A stretch of 8,795 nt of DNA, taken from contig DCGH01000101.1 of assembly GCA_002315205.1 (NCBI GenBank), forward strand, positions 1 through 8,795, read 5' to 3'. The stretch is from Erysipelotrichaceae bacterium UBA1783 (GTDB taxonomy: Bacteria; Bacillota_I; Bacilli_A; Erysipelotrichales; Erysipelotrichaceae). Below, in pieces: positions 1 to 6,811 of this stretch. The position numbers were made by a program, and so were the translations under genes. Under the pieces are notes generated by a model. It was not told the origin of the DNA, did not search any database, and saw nothing but the letters and a program-made list of their open reading frames with translations. How positions within the stretch are numbered: position 1 is the first letter of the stretch; each line of letters begins with the position of its first letter.

Positions 1-724
1 AAGATATAAGCACAAATTACACCAGCGATTAATGCGATTGGTAAAATGCCTAAACCAGCATATGCTGCTAAAGCGTAACCTAAAATAATGAAATAACCAT
101 ACTTCTTCATAGGCATCTGTCTTAATAATAGAGCGAAACCTAAAGCTGGTAACATACCTGAAGCAACTGATAAACCACTCTTGAACCAAGCCGGGAAGTT
201 GTTAATAACATTGATAACAACATCTGAGCTGATACCTAAGATAATGATTGGAACGCCCCATAAGCCTAAAGCTGGAACCTGTGATAAGAACATCCAGAAA
301 CCTAACTTTTCGAATTCCTTCTTATCAGAAACTTCCATCATCTTATGGATGAAGTAAGAACCAATAGTCTTACCTAAAACGTCTAACTGTGTACCTAAAG
401 CTGCAACTGGAACACCAATAGCCATACCAGTTACTAAAGCTTCATCAACAGGCTGACCAGAAGCGATTGCGATTGCAGCACCTAAATTGTACCCATACGG
501 TAATCAGGAACTGAAGAACCACCAGCTGGAACTAGACCTAAGCTCATTAAACACATCTGACCACCAATAACTGTACCAACCTGTACATTACCCATGATCA
601 CACCTACGATTACACCTAGTAATACTGGAGAAGCATACATGAATGTCTGTAAGTTAAACTGATGCCACTTCCAAACGATTGCTAGGACAGTTAGTAATAC
701 AATCTGTAATACTGAAAAACTCAT
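1..724 (-). pseudogene. PTS mannose/fructose/sorbose-family EIIC, frameshifted, C-terminus off the window
   Basis: Membrane channel subunit of a mannose-family sugar phosphotransferase system, expected to carry the sugar across the membrane with EIID. The ATG at 722-724 follows an AAAGGG ribosome binding site, 27 bp after the EIIB gene. The first 80 residues are hydrophobic and hold the family-typical GGSSVPDYRMGTI stretch, then hit TAG at 482-484. Translating on in the neighbouring frame from 482 down to base 1 gives about 160 uninterrupted residues that continue the family pattern (LGAAIAIASGQPVDEA, then hydrophobic segments ending in AYI). Adding one T to the TTT run at 484-486 would restore ATT-TTA-GGT and a single frame. 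The total would then be about 241 residues to the window edge, close to the usual full length of about 260. Either a recent inactivating deletion or a sequence error; no second lesion is visible. Confidence 0.85.
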
Positions 725-751
725 TTTAAATTATCCCTTTCCTATTAATTT

Positions 752-1237
752 TTAACCTAAAAGGCCCTTTACCTCTACTTCACTATCCTGTGGTGTGAAG
801 CGAACAGTAATCTTTACGCCTGCATCAGACATTTCCTTTAACATAGCCTTTTCCTCTGGAGAAACTCTAACTGTCTTATCTAAAACAGTAACCTCTCCAG
901 TGTTCTGAGTTACGTTACCAAGGTTTAGCTGAGGCATTTCAACGCCCTGCTTGAATAAAGCATAAGCGCCTTTGATTGCACGACAAACAACAAATACTCT
1001 CTGTGCAGTGTACTTACCCGCATTAATATTTGCTGATGCCTTTTCTGGCTCCAATACTGATAAAGCGACACCTGCAGGACAAGCCATCTTTAATGACTGA
1101 CGCATTAAGTCGTTATTAGCTGAAGCTGGGTCAATTACCATTGCACGAGTGCACTTGAATTCAGGAACCCATGCAGTGGCTACGATGCCGTGTAACATAC
1201 GGTCATCAACGCGAAAATGTACAATACCTGTTGCCAT
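752..1237 (-). CDS. PTS mannose/fructose/sorbose-family EIIB
   Basis: Cytoplasmic phosphocarrier that takes phosphate from EIIA and passes it to the incoming sugar bound by EIIC/EIID. At 161 residues it has the standard length of the family. The N-terminus shows the active-site signature FRVDDRMLHG, with His16 as the predicted phosphorylated residue, followed by the expected IVATAW. The start ATG is preceded by GGAAAGG at 1245-1251, 7 nt away. It is the first gene of the operon seen here, with EIIC 27 bp downstream; EIID and possibly EIIA would lie beyond the left edge. The sugar cannot be told from the sequence: this family covers mannose, fructose, sorbose, N-acetylgalactosamine and fructosamine transporters. 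Confidence 0.93.
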   Translation of the reverse strand: MATGIVHFRVDDRMLHGIVATAWVPEFKCTRAMVIDPASANNDLMRQSLKMACPAGVALSVLEPEKASANINAGKYTAQRVFVVCRAIKGAYALFKQGVEMPQLNLGNVTQNTGEVTVLDKTVRVSPEEKAMLKEMSDAGVKITVRFTPQDSEVEVKGLLG

Positions 1238-1474
1238 AATTTTTCCTTTCCGACATCAAAGAGGAAATTCGATGTCATTTACTGAATAAATAGCTGGTTA
1301 AGTTATTTATCCGCTCATGATCTATAGACCATAATTGTACAAACAGGAACATAGTATGAGCAAACTGTGATTTAATAAGCTTAAGTCAGAATCGATTTAG
1401 GCTTCGACATTGCCCATAAAATAGTATGTGTCGACCATACTCTTTTCAATCAATTCTTATAAGCGCTTTCACAC
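1238..1474 (-). other. Long 5' leader of the PTS operon
   Basis: About 235 nt lie between the predicted transcription start near 1474 and the EIIB start codon, with no convincing gene. Visible structure: GTATG/CATAC arms at 1424-1428 and 1436-1440; ATAAATA/TATTTAT arms at 1286-1292 and 1304-1310; and GACATC/GATGTC arms at 1252-1257 and 1271-1276, directly upstream of the ribosome binding site. I recognise no known riboswitch class. A 25-codon open frame (1275-1352) has no ribosome binding site. Confidence 0.4.
1458..1471. promoter_or_regulatory. cre site (CcpA operator)
   Basis: TATAAGCGCTTTCA matches the catabolite-responsive element consensus TGWAANCGNTNWCA at all but the second position. 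It lies at about +3 to +16 of the predicted minus-strand PTS transcript. In Firmicutes, CcpA bound at such a position normally represses transcription in the presence of a preferred sugar. The regulator promoter of the opposite strand is more than 130 bp away, so the PTS operon is the likely target. Confidence 0.75.
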
Positions 1475-1480
1475 AACCAC

Positions 1481-1508
1481 ATTATAGCATACTGAATGGG
1501 TAATTCAA
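1481..1508 (-). promoter_or_regulatory. PTS operon promoter with extended -10
   Basis: On the minus strand, TTGAAT (1503-1508) is followed after 16 nt by TATAAT (1481-1486), with an extended TGC directly before the -10 (1487-1489). Transcription would start near 1474. The -35 overlaps the first large palindrome of the candidate operator array, and the cre lies just downstream of the start. Confidence 0.7.
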
Positions 1509-1523
1509 TACTTTTTTGAATTA
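1501..1523. promoter_or_regulatory. Candidate RpiR operator 1 (8-bp-arm palindrome)
   Basis: TAATTCAA (1501-1508) and TTGAATTA (1516-1523) are perfect inverted repeats with a 7-nt spacer, centred at 1512. The left arm covers the -35 of the PTS promoter. A two-fold-symmetric site of this size beside a divergent MurR/RpiR gene is a natural operator candidate. Assignment to this regulator is inference. Confidence 0.55.
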
Positions 1524-1525
1524 TT

Positions 1526-1546
1526 ATTTCAATTTTATGTTGAAAT
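1526..1546. promoter_or_regulatory. Candidate RpiR operator 2 (7-bp-arm palindrome)
   Basis: ATTTCAA (1526-1532) and TTGAAAT (1540-1546) are perfect inverted repeats, again with a 7-nt spacer. The centre at 1536 is exactly 24 bp from that of operator 1, which puts both sites on nearly the same face of the helix. It lies upstream of the PTS -35 and also upstream of the regulator gene, so it could serve both directions. Confidence 0.5.
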
Positions 1547-1587
1547 GGCCATTCATTTGAAAAACGAAAATTTCTTTCACTTTTTTC

Positions 1588-1616
1588 TTTCCATTTTATC
1601 TTTAAGTGTGTATTAT
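1588..1616 (+). promoter_or_regulatory. Possible promoter of the RpiR-family regulator
   Basis: TTTCCA (1588-1593), a 17-nt spacer and TATTAT (1611-1616) would start transcription near 1623, giving a short leader of about 20 nt. The -35 is weak and the region is so A/T-rich that other -10 choices exist. Confidence 0.35.
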
Positions 1617-1641
1617 TTTATATATAAGCGAGGAAAAAACC

Positions 1642-2406
1642 ATGAATTTTTGGGACAGATTAGAAGCATGTAAAAATGATTTAACCCCAGCTGAAATGAA
1701 GGTATGCGAGATTCTGGAAAAGAATCCATATCCATTCCATACTTTTTCTGCGACAAAAATTGCAAAGCTATATCGTATCCCACAGGCTTCTATTACCCGT
1801 TTTGTTAAGAAGCTTGGATTTGAGTCTTATTCTGATTTTCATCTTGCACTAGTAATGTCAGAAAAAAAGATTGACAGTACTGTTACAGAGGTAAAAACCA
1901 CTGAGCAGAGACTAATTGAAAATACCTCTCTTGTTCGTCAGGTAGCTACTCAGCCTTTATTAGATAAGCTTAGTGATCTGATAATCGACTCACATCATGT
2001 ATTCTTATGTGGTACAGGAAATGCCTATATTCCCGCGTATCAGCTGATGATAAAGCTAACAAGCAATGAAATTCAGTCAACAGTTATCCCTCCAGGATTC
2101 GAAAGCCAGACATTACATACAATGGATCATGAGGACATTATTATTATGTATTCTCATATGAACCCAACCTACAAAATTTTCTGTGAGTCCATAAAGGAGC
2201 TTCCTAAGGAGGAAAGACCATATACTGTGTTAGTTTACTCTACGCCAAATCATCCAGTAAGAAAGCTGGTTGATTTAGCAATTGAGTTACCAACATTAGT
2301 AACTAAGAATACCATTTCACAAGCAAATGAGTTTCCACCAATCAATTTCAATATGTTCCTTACCGAAGCAATTCGTACACATTTAAGAAACAGACAAAAA
2401 GGATAA
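1642..2406 (+). CDS. MurR/RpiR-family transcriptional regulator (HTH + SIS)
   Basis: Sugar-phosphate-responsive DNA-binding regulator of 254 residues. The N-terminal HTH domain covers roughly residues 1-75, with the recognition part around SATKIAKLYRIPQASITRF and the family-typical KKLGFESYSDF after it. The C-terminal SIS sugar-phosphate-binding domain starts near the VFLCGTGNA segment and runs to about residue 240. I chose the ATG at 1642 because GAGGA (1630-1634) sits 7 nt upstream. An in-frame GTG at 1606 would add 12 residues unlike the family and has no ribosome binding site. The gene is divergent from the PTS operon and faces the palindromic array at 1501-1580, so it probably controls that operon. 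Whether it represses or activates, and which sugar phosphate it senses, cannot be read from the sequence. Confidence 0.92.
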   Translation: MNFWDRLEACKNDLTPAEMKVCEILEKNPYPFHTFSATKIAKLYRIPQASITRFVKKLGFESYSDFHLALVMSEKKIDSTVTEVKTTEQRLIENTSLVRQVATQPLLDKLSDLIIDSHHVFLCGTGNAYIPAYQLMIKLTSNEIQSTVIPPGFESQTLHTMDHEDIIIMYSHMNPTYKIFCESIKELPKEERPYTVLVYSTPNHPVRKLVDLAIELPTLVTKNTISQANEFPPINFNMFLTEAIRTHLRNRQKG

Positions 2407-2409
2407 ATG

Positions 2410-2438
2410 AAAGCACGCCAATGTGCTTTTTTTCTTTT
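2410..2438 (+). terminator. Rho-independent terminator of the regulator gene
   Basis: AAAGCAC (2410-2416) and GTGCTTT (2423-2429) form a 7-bp stem with a 6-nt loop, followed by a T-rich tract. It starts 3 bp after the stop codon and separates the regulator from the esterase operon. Confidence 0.82.
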
Positions 2439-2464
2439 ACAATTCCTACTTCATACCTTATAAT
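2436..2464 (+). promoter_or_regulatory. Promoter of the esterase-NIF3 operon
   Basis: TTTACA (2436-2441), a 17-nt spacer and TATAAT (2459-2464) form a near-consensus sigma-A promoter with a start near 2471. The -35 overlaps the T-tract of the preceding terminator. No operator-like palindrome is evident around it, which fits constitutive expression. Confidence 0.75.
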
Positions 2465-2494
2465 ATTCTTTGTACAAACAAGGAGAATTAGCAA

Positions 2495-3277
2495 ATGATT
2501 CAGATGCAAATAACAATGCGTTCAACTGTATTAGAAATGGACACAAAGGTTAATGTGTTGGTTCCAGAGGACAGACATAAGACTGTGGATACTAGAGGAA
2601 AGAAATACCCAGTTTTATATATCCTTCACGGTATGAAGGAAGACTGCTCCAGCTGGCTAAATCTATCTAATATTTTCTTATTATGTAGAGATTTAGATCT
2701 AATTGTTGTAATGCCAAGTGCTAATAACTCATCCTATGTGAATCAGGTTTATGGATTGGAGTATTTTAATTATATTACCGAGGAACTTCCAACAAAGCTG
2801 AAAAACATTCTGCCAATCGATGACGATCCTGAAAAGACCTTCATTATGGGCGAATCTATGGGTGGATATGGCACTATGCGTTGCGCATTAGGGGCACCTG
2901 AAAAGTATGGAAAGGCAGTATGTCTTTCTGCTGGTAACATGGCAACAAGCAACATTATCAAAAACAAGTGCTTTCAGCTATCATTAGGTAATGATGTAGA
3001 GGAAATGTTGAAATCAGACAACAATCTTTATCTGTTGATGGATCGTTTAAAGGATAACTCAGGACATATTCCTGATTTCAAGGTATTCTGCGGCACTGAA
3101 GACTTTGTTTATGGACTTTGCGTTGATTTATGTGAGAAACTTGAGGAAAAGCTTCCTGAGCATTTTAAAGGAAGTGAGTTCTGGCCAGGAGAACATAATT
3201 TTTTCTTCTGGAATCAAGCAATTCCAAAGGCCTTAGCGTTCTTTGGCTTTGAGGTTAAACAGAACAGTATTATTTAA
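2495..3277 (+). CDS. Putative esterase, alpha/beta hydrolase (EstA/esterase D type)
   Basis: Predicted cytoplasmic serine hydrolase of 260 residues in the putative-esterase family that includes tributyrin esterase EstA, feruloyl/acetyl esterases and S-formylglutathione hydrolase. The catalytic triad is readable: nucleophile Ser121 in GESMGGYG, acid Asp203 in FCGTEDFVYG and base His234 in GEHNFFFW. The LHG segment (His45-Gly46), followed by a Trp a few residues on, matches the oxyanion-hole region. No signal peptide is present, so the substrate must be inside the cell. The start is supported by AAGGAG (2480-2485), 9 nt upstream. It is the first gene of a two-gene operon, 15 bp before the NIF3-like gene. 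The family is too broad to name the ester cleaved; deacylation of imported sugars is one possibility. Confidence 0.88.
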   Translation: MIQMQITMRSTVLEMDTKVNVLVPEDRHKTVDTRGKKYPVLYILHGMKEDCSSWLNLSNIFLLCRDLDLIVVMPSANNSSYVNQVYGLEYFNYITEELPTKLKNILPIDDDPEKTFIMGESMGGYGTMRCALGAPEKYGKAVCLSAGNMATSNIIKNKCFQLSLGNDVEEMLKSDNNLYLLMDRLKDNSGHIPDFKVFCGTEDFVYGLCVDLCEKLEEKLPEHFKGSEFWPGEHNFFFWNQAIPKALAFFGFEVKQNSII

Positions 3278-3292
3278 AAAAAGGAAAAAACT

Positions 3293-4129
3293 ATGAAAAT
3301 CAGTGAAATTATTGAAGTAGTTAAGAAGAATTGTCAAGGCTATGGCAACATTGATGAAACCAAGACTCGTGACAAGGTATTATGGGGAGACACTGATAAG
3401 GAATGTACTGGTATCGTAACGACAATTTATGCATCTATTGATGTTATTAAGAAAGCTCACGAACTTGGTGCAAACTTTATTATTTCTCATGAATCTTGTT
3501 TCTGGAATCATGGAGATCATACAGATTGGTTAAAGCTTAACAAGACATTCTTAAAGAAAAAAGCGCTTCTTGAAGAGTACGGAATCACTGTTTGGAGAGA
3601 CCATGACTACATTCATTCAAAGGTTTTATACAATGGTGAATACGTTGATGGTATCTTCTATGGATTAGCAACAGAGCTTGGCTGGACTGATTATATTATC
3701 GGGGACAGATCAAAAGCTAAGGCATATGAGATTCCAGAAACTCCTACAAGAGAGGTTGCTAAATATGTTATGGACAGATTAGGTCTAAATGGTATGAAAA
3801 CATTAGGCGACATTGATGGTACCACTAAAAAGATTCTAATCCCTCATCATATGATTGGTGTATTCGATAATGATATGCTTTCTGAAATTGAGGAAAACGA
3901 TTACGATACAATTCTAGCAATGGAAATGACAGACTTTACTGTCGCAATCTATGCTAGAGACTCAGCTCAGCTAGGCAGAGGTACCTGTGTATTAAATGCA
4001 GGACATTTCAATATTGAAGAGCCTGGTATGAAGTGGTTTGCTGAAACAATGATGCCTGCACTTGTTCCAAGTGTAAAGACAACATTCGTTAAAGCTGGCG
4101 ATTCATACACTATGCTATTAAACAAATAA
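3293..4129 (+). CDS. NIF3-like dinuclear-metal-centre protein
   Basis: Member of the NIF3/YbgI family, often labelled GTP cyclohydrolase I type 2, whose real activity is unsettled for most members. At 278 residues it is close to the short bacterial form. Candidate metal ligands are His66, His73 or His76 and Asp105 in the N-terminal half, and His238 and Glu242 in the C-terminal GHFNIE, which fits the GHxxxE signature. In place of the usual adjacent His pair, the first site reads SHESCFWNHGDH, which points to a divergent subgroup. The start follows AAAGGAAAAA directly after the esterase gene, so the two are almost certainly co-transcribed and perhaps act on the same metabolite. The usual chromosomal neighbour of the housekeeping copy, trmK, is absent, which suggests a specialised paralogue. 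Confidence 0.87.
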   Translation: MKISEIIEVVKKNCQGYGNIDETKTRDKVLWGDTDKECTGIVTTIYASIDVIKKAHELGANFIISHESCFWNHGDHTDWLKLNKTFLKKKALLEEYGITVWRDHDYIHSKVLYNGEYVDGIFYGLATELGWTDYIIGDRSKAKAYEIPETPTREVAKYVMDRLGLNGMKTLGDIDGTTKKILIPHHMIGVFDNDMLSEIEENDYDTILAMEMTDFTVAIYARDSAQLGRGTCVLNAGHFNIEEPGMKWFAETMMPALVPSVKTTFVKAGDSYTMLLNK

Positions 4130-4134
4130 TTAAC

Positions 4135-4162
4135 AAAAGTGGGCGTCAGCTCACTTTTTTGT
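4135..4162 (+). terminator. Terminator of the esterase-NIF3 operon
   Basis: AAAAGTGGGC (4135-4144) and GCTCACTTTT (4149-4158) form a 10-bp stem with one G-U pair and a GTCA loop, running into a T tract. It begins 5 bp after the NIF3 stop codon. Confidence 0.85.
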
Positions 4163-4230
4163 TTGCATTCGATTCCCCTAGAAAATGTAAAAAACTTAGA
4201 AACCAATCTTTTCTACCATCTTTACTTCAT

Positions 4231-4266
4231 ATAAAAACCTGACTCCTTTTTAGATAAGGAATCAGG
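4231..4266 (-). terminator. Terminator of the phn operon
   Basis: On the minus strand, CCTGATTCCTT and AAGGAGTCAGG form an 11-bp stem with one G-U pair and a 7-nt loop (4238-4266), followed by five T. It lies about 60 bp after the last permease gene and faces the terminator at 4135-4162. The 195-bp convergent gap holds nothing else I can support. Confidence 0.82.
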
Positions 4267-4324
4267 TCGTTGAACCAAATAAACAATTTTTACAGGTTCT
4301 ACTCAGTATACCTGTGATACTTTC

Positions 4325-5146
4325 TTATTCACCTTGAGCTAGCTTACTTCTCATTCTTGTTGAGAAATACTCTAATATTAATACCATGACTACCAAGCCT
4401 AGTAGCATTGAGCTTACATTCGCCCAATCACCTCTGCCAATAGCCTGATTTAAGCTAGATCCAATACCACCAGCACCAACTAAGCCTAATACTGTTGCAT
4501 TCTTAACATTGATATCTAAACGATATACTACTGTAGAAATAATATTTGAGCTAAGCTGAGGAATGATACCATATCTGATTTTTTCAAATACAGAGCAACC
4601 TGCAGCATCCATTGCTTCAATAATACCAGGATTTAAATCCTCAATTGCTTCAATCAATAGCTTTGTTAGCATACCAATAGAGCCAATTGCCATGGTTAGA
4701 ATACCAGCAAATGGGCCTGTACCTACAACCTTTACAAACATGATTGCGTACATGAATGAAGGGAAGGCTCTGATAATTGAAACAATTGTTAAGCATATTG
4801 CATTCAACCATTTTGGAGCATAATTTCTTGAACATAGGAATGCCATTGGTACAGCAAAGATGACACCAATAACAGTACCAACAAAGGCAATGGCCAATGT
4901 TTCAATCAGCATATGGCTTAAGCCAATAGAACTAGTATCTAAAATTAAATCGATAGAAGGATGAAGTAATCCATTAACTGCTGCTTTGGCGATTAATAGT
5001 CCTCTTTCATTGATTCCACTGGCGACAACAGTTTTGTTTGTCAGATACCAGACAAAGGCAATACCTAATAGCTCAATAATGTAGCGTGGTAATAATGATG
5101 GGAACTTTTTAAGCTGAGTCTCAACTGTCATATTCTTTTCGCTCAT
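4325..5146 (-). CDS. phnE: Phosphonate-type ABC transporter permease, second copy
   Basis: Integral membrane permease of a PhnCDE importer, 273 residues. Hydrophobic segments lie near residues 22-37, 80-105, 117-140, 145-165 and 245-262. The cytoplasmic coupling (EAA) loop is clear at about 177-196, EAMDAAGCSVFEKIRYGIIP, and the family-typical GLVGAGGIG follows at 221-229. Its ATG overlaps the stop of the preceding permease gene by 4 bp (ATGA), implying translational coupling. The AAGG before it is unusually close, so initiation at Met6 (5129-5131) is an alternative. The two permeases are similar in size and motif but clearly diverged, so they probably form a heterodimeric channel. Confidence 0.92.
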   Translation of the reverse strand: MSEKNMTVETQLKKFPSLLPRYIIELLGIAFVWYLTNKTVVASGINERGLLIAKAAVNGLLHPSIDLILDTSSIGLSHMLIETLAIAFVGTVIGVIFAVPMAFLCSRNYAPKWLNAICLTIVSIIRAFPSFMYAIMFVKVVGTGPFAGILTMAIGSIGMLTKLLIEAIEDLNPGIIEAMDAAGCSVFEKIRYGIIPQLSSNIISTVVYRLDINVKNATVLGLVGAGGIGSSLNQAIGRGDWANVSSMLLGLVVMVLILEYFSTRMRSKLAQGE

Positions 5147-5973
5147 CCTTGTACCAGCTTTCTTCTAATATAACGTGATGTTGTTTCAATCACAACAACC
5201 GTAACTACTAATACTAATAGGATTAATCCAGCCTTATTATACATACGATAAGATAACTGGGTATTAATCTGAACACCAATACCACCGGCACCAACATAAC
5301 CTAAAATTGCTGCAGAACGAACATTGGTTTCGAAGCAATATAATACAGTTGACCAATAGTATCCTCTAACCTGAGGGAAGGCACTATTAATGATACACTT
5401 TAATCTTGAAGCACCTGTTGATTCCATTGCTTCATAAGGTCCCATATCAATGGTTTCAATCTGCTCATACATCATCTTTACACAGATAGTATATGAGAAA
5501 ATCGCAATGGCAATAGTACCTGCTAAAGTACCTGTACCAATAACGATAGAAAGTAAGCTTGCATAAATCATTGTTGGAAGAGTTCTGAAAATACTAACCA
5601 ATCCTCTGTGTCCTGATAAATAAATCTTAGAGAACTTAAAATTATTGGATAAATAGAAGCTCATTGGAAGAGCTAATAAGCAACCAAATACAGTTCCTAA
5701 GAAGGACATAATGATTGTATCTAGCATTGGCTTTTGAATCTCAGACCAGAAAGACCACTTTGGTGGAATCATACCGATAATAAAATCAGTAAAGAAATGG
5801 AAGCGTGTAAACATCTTTATGAAATCTACCCTACAGAAAATCATGAAATAGATGGTTATCGCAATCACCGCAATTGTGATATATGGTGCTGGATTGAACT
5901 TTTCCTTAACTACTTTACCATTAGATAGTGTATATTCTCTTGGATAAAATATGTGAAGGATATCATCAATCAT
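5143..5973 (-). CDS. phnE: Phosphonate-type ABC transporter permease, first copy
   Basis: Integral membrane permease, 276 residues. A hydrophilic N-terminal tail of about 30 residues precedes the first membrane segment near 31-47; further segments lie near 85-106, 124-145, 150-168 and 248-263. The EAA coupling loop is at 181-200, EAMESTGASRLKCIINSAFP, followed by GYVGAGGIG at 225-233. The start is backed by AAGGAG (5981-5986), 7 nt upstream and inside the end of phnC, with which it overlaps by 8 bp. It should pair with the downstream permease and be powered by the PhnC ATPase encoded immediately upstream. Confidence 0.93.
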   Translation of the reverse strand: MIDDILHIFYPREYTLSNGKVVKEKFNPAPYITIAVIAITIYFMIFCRVDFIKMFTRFHFFTDFIIGMIPPKWSFWSEIQKPMLDTIIMSFLGTVFGCLLALPMSFYLSNNFKFSKIYLSGHRGLVSIFRTLPTMIYASLLSIVIGTGTLAGTIAIAIFSYTICVKMMYEQIETIDMGPYEAMESTGASRLKCIINSAFPQVRGYYWSTVLYCFETNVRSAAILGYVGAGGIGVQINTQLSYRMYNKAGLILLVLVVTVVVIETTSRYIRRKLVQG

Positions 5974-6742
5974 GCTTCTTCTCCTTCATCAGATCGTCAT
6001 CTGTTAATTCACGACCATAAATCTTCTTTAAAATATCATTTGTAATTTCACTGCTTGGACCATCATAAACAATCTGTCCAGCTCTAATACCGATAATTCT
6101 ATCAGCATATTGTAAAGCTAAATCAACATGGTGAATATTGATCAAAACTGTAATTTTCATATCCTGATTGATTCTCTTGAAGTCTGTCATTACAACATCA
6201 GCCATAACTGGGTCTAATGCTGCAACTGGCTCATCTGCTAAAATGATTTCAGGATCCTGAGCCAATGTTCTAGCTAGGGCAACACGCTGCTGCTGACCAC
6301 CTGAAAGCTGATCGGCTCTAGAATATGCCTTATCTAAAATTCCAACCTTATCAAGAGATTCTAATGCCTTAATCTTGTCCTGCTTTGAGAACAAACCAAA
6401 TAGAGTTCTGAATGCTGACATATCAGCTACTCTGGCATTTAATACGTTATTAATAACTGATGTTCTGGTAACCAGATTAAATGACTGGAAAACCATACCT
6501 ATCTTTCTTCTGAACTTTCTTAAGGCAGCACCCTTTAGCTTTGATACATCTGTACCATTAACACTAACCACACCACCTGTAACATCAATCATCTTATTGA
6601 TTGTTCTAATTAAGGTACTCTTACCAGCACCTGATAAACCGATAATAGCAACGAACTCTCCTTGCTCAATAGTTAGATTAACATCATCTAACGCCTTTGT
6701 CCCATTGCTATAAACCTTATCAACATGATCAAATTGAATCAT
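5966..6742 (-). CDS. phnC: Phosphonate-type ABC transporter ATP-binding protein
   Basis: Cytoplasmic ATPase that drives the PhnE permeases, 258 residues, normal for PhnC. All ABC motifs are intact: Walker A GLSGAGKST at 35-43 with Lys41, Q-loop Gln86, signature LSGGQ at 146-150, Walker B IILADE at 166-171 with catalytic Glu171, and switch His204 followed by the PhnC-like HVD. The start is well supported by AGGAGG (6751-6756), 8 nt upstream. The C-terminus overlaps the next gene by 8 bp. It is separated from phnD by 69 bp that hold a terminator-like hairpin, so it may be made in smaller amounts than the binding protein. Confidence 0.95.
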   Translation of the reverse strand: MIQFDHVDKVYSNGTKALDDVNLTIEQGEFVAIIGLSGAGKSTLIRTINKMIDVTGGVVSVNGTDVSKLKGAALRKFRRKIGMVFQSFNLVTRTSVINNVLNARVADMSAFRTLFGLFSKQDKIKALESLDKVGILDKAYSRADQLSGGQQQRVALARTLAQDPEIILADEPVAALDPVMADVVMTDFKRINQDMKITVLINIHHVDLALQYADRIIGIRAGQIVYDGPSSEITNDILKKIYGRELTDDDLMKEKKHD

Positions 6743-6762
6743 ATTGCTATCCTCCTATTTTT

Positions 6763-6793
6763 TAAAGAAAAGGGCGTATTTATAATACGCCCT
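6763..6793 (-). terminator. Intercistronic terminator/attenuator between phnD and phnC
   Basis: AGGGCGTATT (6771-6780) and AATACGCCCT (6784-6793) form a perfect 10-bp stem with a 3-nt loop, followed on the minus strand by TTTTCTTT. It sits between the phnD stop and the phnC ribosome binding site. The likely effect is partial termination, or 3'-end protection of a phnD-only transcript, giving excess binding protein. Confidence 0.75.
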
Positions 6794-6811
6794 CAAATAC
6801 CAAGTTATTAA

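Noticed and set aside
478..490. Programmed -1 ribosomal frameshift in EIIC
   Set aside because: The zero-frame sequence T-ACA-ATT before the stop gives no slippery heptamer, and tRNA-Ile would not re-pair in the -1 frame. This gene family is not known to use frameshifting.
1275..1352. 25-codon minus-strand upstream open frame in the PTS leader
   Set aside because: It has no ribosome binding site and no recognisable peptide pattern; such a frame is expected by chance.
1606..1641. GTG start 12 codons upstream for the RpiR-family regulator
   Set aside because: There is no ribosome binding site before it and it would overlap the predicted -10. The ATG at 1642 has GAGGA at 7 nt and gives the normal family N-terminus.
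2770..2967. Antisense open frame inside the esterase gene
   Set aside because: It mirrors strongly conserved catalytic codons of the esterase, lacks a ribosome binding site and looks like no protein family.
3293..4129. Naming the NIF3-like gene GTP cyclohydrolase I type 2
   Set aside because: That label is transferred from a few family members; the metal motif here is divergent and no folate gene is nearby.
4292..4315. ACAGGT/ACCTGT inverted repeat after the last phn permease
   Set aside because: Only 6 bp with a 12-nt loop and no T-tract on the minus strand. The real terminator is the 11-bp stem at 4238-4266.
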